Assembly (NCBI RefSeq): GCF_013385175.1
Contig: NZ_JABZEO010000002.1
Coordinates: forward strand, 248,001 to 312,000
Direction: 5' to 3'
Origin: Allochromatium humboldtianum
GTDB taxonomy: Bacteria; Pseudomonadota; Gammaproteobacteria; Chromatiales; Chromatiaceae
Length of the DNA stretch: 64,000 nt
The notes below the pieces were generated by a model. The model was not told the origin of the DNA, ran no database searches, and was given only the letters and a program-made list of their open reading frames with translations. Below, in pieces: positions 46,942 through 53,892 of the stretch; the first letter of the stretch is position 1; every line of letters begins with the position of its first letter. A program made the position numbers and the translations under genes.

Positions 46942-49584
46942 TCAACCTGCCTCGAATCGGAACAGGGCCACGGCCCTGGCCAGTGACCGCGCCTGATCCT
47001 CCAGGCTCTCGGCCGCCGCCGCCGCTTGCTCGACCAGGGCCGCATTCTGCTGCGTGACCTCGTCCATCTGGATCACGGCGCGCGAGATCTGTTCGATGCC
47101 GCTGCTCTGCTCGCGGCTGGCCACGGCGATGTCGGTCAGCAGGGTCGTCACCTGCCGGAAGGAGTCGACGATCTCGGTCATGGTCTGACCGGCCTGTTCG
47201 ACCAGCTTCACCCCGTCGTCGACCTGCTCGACCGAGCCGACGATCAGTGTCTTGATCTCCTTGGCGGCATTGGCCGAACGCTGGGCCAGATTGCGCACCT
47301 CGGCGGCGACCACGGCGAAACCCTTGCCCTGTTCGCCGGCGCGCGCGGCCTCGACAGCCGCATTGAGCGCCAGGATGTTGGTCTGGAAGGCGATCGAGTC
47401 GATCACGCCGATGATGTCGGCGATCTGGCGGCTCGAATCCTGGATACGGCCCATGTTGTCGACCACATGCCGGACGAGCTCGCCGCCGCGCGCCGCGACC
47501 TTGTTGGAGTCCTGGGCGAGCTGATTGGCCTCCTGAGCATTGTGGGCGTTCTGCTTGACCGTGGCGCTCAGCTCTTCCATGGCGCTGGCGGTCTCCTCCA
47601 GGGTGCCGGCCTGGGTCTCGGTGCGGGCCGAGAGATCACTGTTGCCGGAGGCGATCTCGGCGGCGGCCGTGTTGATGGTCTCGGTCGATTCTTTGATGTC
47701 GGTGACGACCTCGCGCAGACGCTCGACCGTCAGGTTGGTGTCGTCCTTGAGTTGGCCGAAGGTGCCGGCATAGTCCGATTCGATGCGCCGGCTGAGATCG
47801 CCCTGGGCGATGGCCGCGAGCACCTGGGCCACATCGGCGAGTCCGGCCGAGAGGATGTCGATCAGTCGGTTGAGTCCGTCGGAGAGCTCGTGGAAGAACC
47901 CGGTCTTGCCGTCCAGCGTCAAGCGGCGCGAGAAGTCGCCCTGGACGGCGGCTTCGAGCAAGGACGCCAGTTCGGCTTCGGTCTCGACCTCGGTGGTGCG
48001 GTCGGTCCACTCGACCACGGTGCCCAGCCGCTCGCCCTGAGCGTCGATGACCGGATTGAGGATCAGCCGGAAGGTGCGTCCGCCGATACGGATCTGGGCG
48101 AGGTGATTGTTCTGGAGGGTCGCCAGCATCGATTGCTGGCGCTCCGGATGGCGATGGAAGACGTTCAGATGGCTGCCGAGCAGGCTGTCCACCCGGAACT
48201 CGGGCAGGTCGCGGCGCAGGTCGGATTCGGCCAGGCGCAGCATCCCGAGCAGGGCTTCGTTGGCGTAGATGATGATCCCGTTCGGGTCGGAGACCATCAT
48301 GTTGGTCGAGGACTTGTCGAGCGCGCTCTTGATGCGCAGGGCCTCGGCGGCGATCCGGGCATCGGCGCGGGTGCGCTCGTCGAGGTTTGCCTGCATCCGC
48401 GCCAGGGCGCTGAACAGGGCGCCGATCTCGTCGCGTCTCGTGGTGTCGATCCGGCTGTCGTAATGACCGGCGCCGATGCGCTCGAAGATCCGTGTGGCTT
48501 CGCCGAGCGGCCGGCCGACCAGACGGCGCATGAGCCAGAAGAGGATGAGCGCCAGCGTCAGCACCACGACCACAGCGGCGCCGAGCGTCAGGTTGCGCAG
48601 CAGGACGCTGTCGCGGCTCAGCTCGTCGTCGTAGGAACCGCCGCCGATCACCCAATCCCAGGCCGGGAAGTGGGTGTAGGCCACCACCTTCATGCGCGGC
48701 GCGGTCTCGCCCGTCTCGCGGTTGATCCAGGGGTAATGGATCACGCCCTCCCGGTTCTCCAGGATCTCGCGGATGAAGGTCCGGCCGTCGGCATCCCTGG
48801 CGTCGAGGATGTTGGCGCCTTCCTGAGCCGGGTGGATGACCAGCCGCCCGAGATCTGCGCCTGGCCGGGCATCCAGCGCATAGAAGTAGCCGGTCTCGCC
48901 GATCTTGATCGACAGGATCTCGCGCTTGAGATGGTCCAGACCCTCGGTCATGTCGAGCCCGATGAAGAGCGCACCGATGACTTCGCGGCGCGCGTTCAGC
49001 ATGGGCCGGTAGACGGTCATGTGATCGTGCCCGAAGAGGGTGGCGCGGCCGATGAATTCCTCGTCGGCGAGCAATGCCGGGAGCGCGGGGTGGCCGTCGG
49101 CGAGCAGGGTGCCGAGCGCCCGCTCGCCCTGTTCGTTCTTGAGCGTGGTGGCGACGCGCACGAAGCCGTCGCCCGTCCGCACGAAGAGCGTGGCCACGGC
49201 GCTCGTGGTGTTGGTGAAGCGGTCGAGATCGCTGTTGTCGAGCGTGAGTCGACGCTCGCCGTCGTAGAGCGCCGGGGTGATCCGGCCGCCGACCCGCACC
49301 GGCTCCTCGGGGTTCAGCGTGAAGGCCGAACCGAAGCGCGCGGCCAGTTGCTCCATCAGCCGATGGGCCTCTTCGCGTAGCGCCGTATCATGGTTGGCGA
49401 GCATGGAGCGCACCAGCCGGCTCTGCTGTTCGAGCTGGGCGATGACTTTGCGCTCCATGAGCGAGTGATTGAACTGGGCCACGCCGATGGCGAAGGCGCC
49501 CATCAGCACCGCGATCACCCCGACGGCGGCCAGCGTCAGGGCCATGGCCACGGAGCGGCCGCCAACGAATCTCTGTCCGATCAT
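46942..49584 (-). CDS. methyl-accepting chemotaxis protein with Cache and PAS domains
   Basis: 880 residues. TM1 ([23 protein letters not shown]) is followed by a large periplasmic Cache_3/Cache_2-type sensor (about 45-330, with [21 protein letters not shown]), TM2, HAMP, a PAS domain ([21 protein letters not shown], about 420 onwards), a further HAMP-like part and the signalling domain with [38 protein letters not shown]. No C-terminal CheR-binding pentapeptide is evident. The ATG at 49584 gives MIGQRFVGG; the frame extends 66 bases further upstream. Ligand unknown. Confidence 0.92.
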   Translation of the reverse strand: MIGQRFVGGRSVAMALTLAAVGVIAVLMGAFAIGVAQFNHSLMERKVIAQLEQQSRLVRSMLANHDTALREEAHRLMEQLAARFGSAFTLNPEEPVRVGGRITPALYDGERRLTLDNSDLDRFTNTTSAVATLFVRTGDGFVRVATTLKNEQGERALGTLLADGHPALPALLADEEFIGRATLFGHDHMTVYRPMLNARREVIGALFIGLDMTEGLDHLKREILSIKIGETGYFYALDARPGADLGRLVIHPAQEGANILDARDADGRTFIREILENREGVIHYPWINRETGETAPRMKVVAYTHFPAWDWVIGGGSYDDELSRDSVLLRNLTLGAAVVVVLTLALILFWLMRRLVGRPLGEATRIFERIGAGHYDSRIDTTRRDEIGALFSALARMQANLDERTRADARIAAEALRIKSALDKSSTNMMVSDPNGIIIYANEALLGMLRLAESDLRRDLPEFRVDSLLGSHLNVFHRHPERQQSMLATLQNNHLAQIRIGGRTFRLILNPVIDAQGERLGTVVEWTDRTTEVETEAELASLLEAAVQGDFSRRLTLDGKTGFFHELSDGLNRLIDILSAGLADVAQVLAAIAQGDLSRRIESDYAGTFGQLKDDTNLTVERLREVVTDIKESTETINTAAAEIASGNSDLSARTETQAGTLEETASAMEELSATVKQNAHNAQEANQLAQDSNKVAARGGELVRHVVDNMGRIQDSSRQIADIIGVIDSIAFQTNILALNAAVEAARAGEQGKGFAVVAAEVRNLAQRSANAAKEIKTLIVGSVEQVDDGVKLVEQAGQTMTEIVDSFRQVTTLLTDIAVASREQSSGIEQISRAVIQMDEVTQQNAALVEQAAAAAESLEDQARSLARAVALFRFEAG

Positions 49585-49844
49585 TCCGAGTTTCTCTATC
49601 CGAACCGAAGTGTTTGAGTCTCGACACAACCTTGGCTTGCCAAGGAACACTACACCTCAGGCCAGACGAGACGATGCACGCTGTCGCACAGGAAAGGAGG
49701 ATGCCGCCAAGCGGTCGATTCGATCGCGCGCTTGGGCATCACCTGAAGACGAGCCGGGGTATTTTGGCAGGATTTCGTGGTGTCGGGCCACAATTATCAT
49801 TGCAATAACCCAAAGTCGATCGAGTCTTCGGAGGCGACGCAGCA

Positions 49845-49949
49845 CCAGCTCTGCGTCGGGCGCTATACTGCGACGGCGGCCGGGGTCGCTCCCGAATCGC
49901 CACGCCTCGCAGACCGTGGCTTGCCGCGCCCAGTTCGAGTCTGCGGTGA
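49845..49949 (+). repeat. 105-bp dispersed repeat, copy 1
   Basis: Nearly identical (about five differences) to 53654-53757. It contains GCGCTATACTGCG, which includes a TATACT -10-like hexamer, and ends in GCGGTGA. It lies in the 380-base stretch 49585-49964 upstream of the accessory genes; the remainder of that stretch holds the chemoreceptor promoter region and a CCTTGGC/GCCAAGG hairpin at 49630-49645. It is followed at once by a decayed copy of the restriction gene's start. Confidence 0.9.
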
Positions 49950-49953
49950 CGGC

Positions 49954-50030
49954 GGAGACGACTTTTGACACTTGATGTGTTCATAGTTAAATGGAGGGGC
50001 AACCCCCCGATCCTGAGACGAACCGAGGGT
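49954..50030 (+). pseudogene. decayed duplicate of the 5' end of the MmeI-like restriction gene
   Basis: GGAGACGA then TTG starts a frame reading TLDVFIVKWRGNPPILRR. The intact gene at 53893 starts after GGAGACGA and reads TPDTFIALWKGKPLTERQ. Ribosome-binding site, start position and about twenty codons match; then similarity ends. The frame runs on into the next gene without a stop but has no resemblance to anything there. Remnant of a duplication or of an interrupted original. Confidence 0.7.
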
Positions 50031-50162
50031 CTCTTCGACAAGCGCAGCTTTTTTTGGGTGGAAATCCTTGACGCTGGGTGGTTTTCGGGCCTATCTTGCG
50101 TCGTTTGCCCTGAAACAGCGCACCAAAACGCGCCGACAGGTACAAATCATTGCTTTGACAGG

Positions 50163-50417
50163 ATGCCTCCCATGCCGATCACCCTTGCCCCCAAAACGCG
50201 CGAGACGCTTTGCAAGGAGCTGGGCGTTTCCAATCTTCCGGATCTGATGGACCGTGATTTCCAGGACATTTCACCAGACACCGATGTCGATCGCGCCAAG
50301 GTTGCCTTATATGCGGACAGAAACCGTGGATCCGTGCGCCTGAACTCGGGCCGGTTCTATACGGCGAAAGAGTTTGCCGACCGCGTGCGTAAAATAAAGT
50401 CGCTTGTCTTGCCTTGA
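50163..50417 (+). CDS. small protein of the accessory operon (84 aa)
   Basis: Reads MPPMPITLAPKTRETLCKELG and continues as a compact charged domain ending RFYTAKEFADRVRKIKSLVLP. A second ATG at 50172 is equally possible. It is in frame with the restriction-gene remnant upstream, but codon use and sequence change near this ATG. A weak promoter (TTGACG at 50068, 17 bases, CTATCT) lies upstream. It is followed by the 227 aa gene after 14 bases. No family recognised. Confidence 0.6.
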   Translation: MPPMPITLAPKTRETLCKELGVSNLPDLMDRDFQDISPDTDVDRAKVALYADRNRGSVRLNSGRFYTAKEFADRVRKIKSLVLP

Positions 50418-50431
50418 CCTGGAGTGTGCAC

Positions 50432-51115
50432 ATGGATGGTTTGAACGCCGAACCGTCTTCTCTCGATCAGGATCGTGAAGGGCTAAAAAATCTCGCCGAA
50501 CTCTACGCCGAAGCCAAGGCGTTGATTCTGTATTCCGAGCAGATCGATCCGGACTCACGGTCAAACCTGCAAGTCATCAAGGAGCTTCGTGACGCCTTCG
50601 ATCACCTGATGCGCGTCATCGCGACACGCACGACGGATCGCACGCTGTCTGACGCGGATGATCCGGACTATTGCCGCAAACACATTCAGAAATCTGTCGG
50701 GCATGTCTATCGCGCCGCCTTTGATGCTCTCGACGGAACGGTGCTGTCGCTGATCACCAAGATCACTGAGGTGGTCGATCATTATCCACCCGAAGTGCTC
50801 AATCAGGTCATCCCGAACTATTGGGAGATGAAATCCGAACTCTATAAGCTCTCCGGCAAGATCGCCGATCATCGCGCCAGAAAGGACGTTGGTGCGCAAA
50901 TCGGCTTGACGCTCGACCGCTATGTGCAGGACATTGAGGTTGTCAAAGGGTTCTACCAGACGGTTCTCGACTGTGGGCCGTCTCTTGAAGAATGCGCAGC
51001 TCAGTACAAAAAACACAACACCAAGGCCAAGCGAAAGGATCTCTTCGAGAAGATCCTTCTGGTCATCTTATCCGTTGTGCTGACGCTGATCGCGCGGCAC
51101 TTTATTCCGTTGTAG
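50432..51115 (+). CDS. C-terminally membrane-anchored protein of unknown function (227 aa)
   Basis: A GGAG site eight bases before the ATG supports this start over a TTG at 50414. The body is helical and charged (VIKELRDAFDHLMRVIATRT; HIQKSVGHVYRAAFDALDGTVLSLITKITEVVD), with a lysine-rich stretch KKHNTKAKRKDLFEK directly before a single C-terminal membrane helix LLVILSVVLTLIARHF. The product is therefore likely tail-anchored with a cytoplasmic body. Base composition is visibly lower in GC than the core genes. Together with the 84 aa gene it forms a two-gene cassette beside a restriction system, which raises but does not prove a defence role. Confidence 0.75.
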   Translation: MDGLNAEPSSLDQDREGLKNLAELYAEAKALILYSEQIDPDSRSNLQVIKELRDAFDHLMRVIATRTTDRTLSDADDPDYCRKHIQKSVGHVYRAAFDALDGTVLSLITKITEVVDHYPPEVLNQVIPNYWEMKSELYKLSGKIADHRARKDVGAQIGLTLDRYVQDIEVVKGFYQTVLDCGPSLEECAAQYKKHNTKAKRKDLFEKILLVILSVVLTLIARHFIPL

Positions 51116-51360
51116 TCGCTCCCCTGGCGGATAACGCCGAAGCCCCGGCAACAGCGATTGGCTGTGCGATCCCCTATACCTTGATCGACCCGAGCGTCAG
51201 GTTGGAGTAAGAGCGGTTCGTATTGCCGAGGACGATGTAGCCTTGGCCGTGCTAGACTGGATGTGAACCCCGTATACGGAAGGGTAGGTGTCGATTCCGG
51301 CAACGCGCCGGATTCAGTCACTCCCTGTTAGCCCTGCGGGGTTCGTTTGTGTTGGTGCTG

Positions 51361-51432
51361 ACGTGGGTAGTCCGGGAGTCGAACCCGGCCCTCCTGACCC
51401 AAAGCCAGGCGCATCGTGCTCCATCCCACGCC
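51361..51432 (-). other. degenerate tRNA-like sequence, perhaps from tRNA-Pro
   Basis: On the minus strand there is a canonical T-arm (CCGGG TTCGACT CCCGG) and an anticodon-arm-like CCTGGCTTTGGGTCAGG containing TTTGGG as in tRNA-Pro(UGG). The D-arm is too short, the acceptor ends do not pair in register (GGGATGG against ACTACCC) and no CCA follows. It is more likely a broken tRNA or attachment-site remnant than a working tRNA. The rest of 51116-51475 shows no gene. Confidence 0.4.
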
Positions 51433-51475
51433 AGCGGGAGCAGTGTACTCCGTTTGGCCCTTGTATTTCCGCTTG

Positions 51476-53140
51476 TTACTCGCGATTTCCGCCGATCACC
51501 TGCCAATCCTGGTTCTGGTAGAACCGGATGCGCGTTCGTGATCCAAGCGCTTCATGGAGTGCTTGGGCGATCTCAGCCGCTTCCTGTTCGTGGCGATCCC
51601 ACCAGTCATCATCGGCGGTGGCGGGCGGGAAGTTATTATCCTCGAAATCATCCTGCCAAGCGGCGATCCGGCGCACCAGCGGAAAAGGGATCGCCAGATC
51701 ATCGTAGCCGAGCATCCTGCCCTCATTATCCCACAGTCCGCTACTGCCGTATTCGTCCTCCAGACGAATTTCAGGGAGTTCGCGGGTGAAGGCTTCGCGC
51801 CGCCGCGCGTGCTCGGCGACACGCTCTGGAACATTGCCGGTTTTGAGGCTGTCTTCCGGCTTCCAAAGCCCAGTTCCGTTCGAGTAAAGAAGCTGTGTCG
51901 GCACATTGAAGAGATGGGCATACCACAGCAGCTCATCGATGGACGGTGAGATGCTCAGGTTCGGTCCCGAGCTCGGACGTGAGTCGTTGCTGATGACATA
52001 GAGTTCGTCGAGACAGGCCAGCAGGGTGATGGGTTTCGCTATCAGGTCATCGCGCAGATACTGATGAACCCAATCGGGACAATGGCGTGTGGCCTTCTTG
52101 ATCCAGTCATCCGGTGCCAACTCCTTGGGAGCGATGATCCAGACTTTGGCTCCGATCAACCCCGACAACCGGATTTCAGCGATGGCCCGCGCGGCGAGCG
52201 ACGAAAACACAACGCCCACCGTCCGGGTCAAATCCGGCGGCTGATAGCGAAAGCGGCAACTGCGCGTCTCGTAATCATCGCACGACGTGTAATTCATCTC
52301 GAACGGATGACGATAGTTCGCCGGATCGATCAGTGCTGCCTTGAGCGCTTCGATATCCTCGGTCCCGCAGGCTTCCATCAGGAATTTCACATAGTTCGAT
52401 TCCGGCTGATAGAGGCAACAATAGTAGAGCACCAGGAAGCGATGGCCGTAGTCGTCGCCGTATTCATCATCCAAATCACGAAAATGATACATTTTTCGAG
52501 AAAGAGCAGATTCCAGTTGCTCTGTAATGGGCCGAAGTTTCGTATGCCACTCAGCAACGGCCGCTAACTCTTCCTCTTCATCCAGATCACACTCGTTACA
52601 CGGCACGCCTGGAATGAACTCAATCATTGCCTTGGCGGGTGGTCGGTCAGGTAGGGTTGCCAGCGACCAGGGGCAGTCGCGCTGATCGGGGTTACTGAAG
52701 ATGGCGGCCGATGACACCGCGTCCAGCACTCTCGTCAGGAAGTCAGCAAGACGATCTGCGATCAAGTGTCTGCCTTGCAGATGGTCCAGCAATCGCGGCA
52801 AAGGGATGCATTCAGGTGTATTGGGATCGCAGCTATCGAAACATCTCACGCGCTCAACTAGGCGTAGACCCGGCCTGAGTGCGGCATACTCGGCTATGGC
52901 CCGTTGTTTCGCGATTTCATAAGTCTCCCCCTGGTGCTGAAACAGTATGGTCAGCATCTCGATCGGATCGACAAAGGGGACACGTTGAGTAGCGGGCGGC
53001 TCCACGAGCCGAATGGCCCGAAGCGCTTTGCCGGAGACCGGATCGGTCAGTCCCTCAATGAAAGCAACTTGCTCGGGTTCGAGATGCGAGATCGGCAGCA
53101 CAGCGAACAGGTTGGACAGATCAAGCATACGATTCTCCAT
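51476..53140 (-). CDS. hypothetical protein of the accessory region (554 aa)
   Basis: Starts MENRMLDLSNLFAVLPISHLEPEQVAFIEGL (a second ATG is at 53128); the open frame upstream of 53140 has no support. Acidic, rich in Asp/Glu and Trp/Tyr, with cysteine pairs (CNECD; CDDYETRSCRF) and no membrane segment. A region near 335-420 (TRTVGVVFSSLAARAIAEIRLSGLIGAKVWIIAP) looks like an alpha/beta fold. I recognise no family. It is encoded opposite to the 84/227 aa operon and to the restriction gene, between the two repeat copies. The 398 bases upstream (53141-53538) hold its promoter and no gene I can name. Confidence 0.7.
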   Translation of the reverse strand: MENRMLDLSNLFAVLPISHLEPEQVAFIEGLTDPVSGKALRAIRLVEPPATQRVPFVDPIEMLTILFQHQGETYEIAKQRAIAEYAALRPGLRLVERVRCFDSCDPNTPECIPLPRLLDHLQGRHLIADRLADFLTRVLDAVSSAAIFSNPDQRDCPWSLATLPDRPPAKAMIEFIPGVPCNECDLDEEEELAAVAEWHTKLRPITEQLESALSRKMYHFRDLDDEYGDDYGHRFLVLYYCCLYQPESNYVKFLMEACGTEDIEALKAALIDPANYRHPFEMNYTSCDDYETRSCRFRYQPPDLTRTVGVVFSSLAARAIAEIRLSGLIGAKVWIIAPKELAPDDWIKKATRHCPDWVHQYLRDDLIAKPITLLACLDELYVISNDSRPSSGPNLSISPSIDELLWYAHLFNVPTQLLYSNGTGLWKPEDSLKTGNVPERVAEHARRREAFTRELPEIRLEDEYGSSGLWDNEGRMLGYDDLAIPFPLVRRIAAWQDDFEDNNFPPATADDDWWDRHEQEAAEIAQALHEALGSRTRIRFYQNQDWQVIGGNRE

Positions 53141-53538
53141 AACGTCATGGGGTCGCTCAGTCCGTGTTGGGGCGGATTGACGAACCCGGCGCGGCTGTGG
53201 CTGAATGCGGGTGTGCGCTCCCGAGTATAAACGGGTGTTAGGCTGGACTCGACGCCAGTCGGCGCACCGGATGTCACCGCATAACAGGCGGCTTCGATGC
53301 AGGTTCCGTGCGATCCGGGACACTTGCTCCGGTGGCATCTGCCAGACTGTGGCCCGAGATATAGCGCTAGGGGACTTCGGTTGATTGGTCTGCGCCCTTT
53401 CCCACAGCCTGGACCCCGCTCTGCGGCTCCCATCGTGCCCTGTATACCGGAGGGGTGCGATGCGTAGGCCGCGTTGGCGTTAACCGCCTCGCGGCCATCC
53501 GCGCCTGCCGAATAAATCTTCCGATCATCTACAGAGAT

Positions 53539-53640
53539 CTACGCCGACCCTGCTCGCATAGCGCAATCCGCCTGCTTGAATCGGGTGCCGCCACAGCCTG
53601 CATCCTGTTCGATGGTGTTGGCGATCTGGTCGATGTTCAT
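53539..53640 (-). pseudogene. N-terminal fragment of an antitoxin-like gene
   Basis: A 33-codon frame begins MNIDQIANTIEQDAG, closely like the start of helix-turn-helix antitoxins of the type MxIxxIAxxIExDAG, then loses similarity and stops. The helix-turn-helix itself is absent. It abuts the second copy of the 105-bp repeat and looks like debris of a toxin-antitoxin module. Confidence 0.45.
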
Positions 53641-53653
53641 GACGCTCGCTGCT

Positions 53654-53757
53654 CCAGCTCTGCGTCGGGCGCTATACTGCGACGGCGGCCGGGTCGCTCC
53701 CGAATCGCCACGCCTCGCAGACCGTGGCTTGCCGCGCCTAGTCTGAGTCTGCGGTGA
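53654..53757 (+). repeat. 105-bp dispersed repeat, copy 2
   Basis: Second copy of 49845-49949, in the same orientation, 3.8 kb away. It ends in GCGGTGA directly before the TTAC target duplication of the MITE. The repeat is probably the promoter region of the restriction gene. Confidence 0.9.
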
Positions 53758-53761
53758 TTAC

Positions 53762-53877
53762 TTCTACTTTGTCAGATTTCAGACCAACTCATTGATTTAA
53801 AAGGAAATGACGACCTAGCCTGTGGGTAACTAAAGTCATTAGATTCAATGAGTTACGGTAAATGTGACAAAGTAGAA
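53762..53877. mobile_element. 116-bp MITE with terminal inverted repeats
   Basis: The ends match over 33-34 bases in inverted orientation: TTCTACTTTGTCA, about ten variable bases, then AACTCATTGA. An inner dyad AATGAC/GTCATT follows. TTAC flanks both ends (53758-53761 and 53878-53881). Copy 1 of the surrounding repeat has four bases (CGGC) in place of the element plus one TTAC, so it shows the empty site. AT-rich and non-coding; it needs a transposase from elsewhere. Confidence 0.85.
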
Positions 53878-53892
53878 TTACGGAGACGATTT

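Noticed and set aside
51361-51432. functional tRNA gene on the minus strand
   Set aside because: The T-arm is good, but D-arm length, acceptor pairing and CCA end all fail, so it is listed only as tRNA-like.
53848-53892. ATG at 53848 as the natural start of the restriction gene
   Set aside because: The ATG is inside the MITE; GTG at 53893 has the ribosome-binding site and matches the start of the decayed copy.
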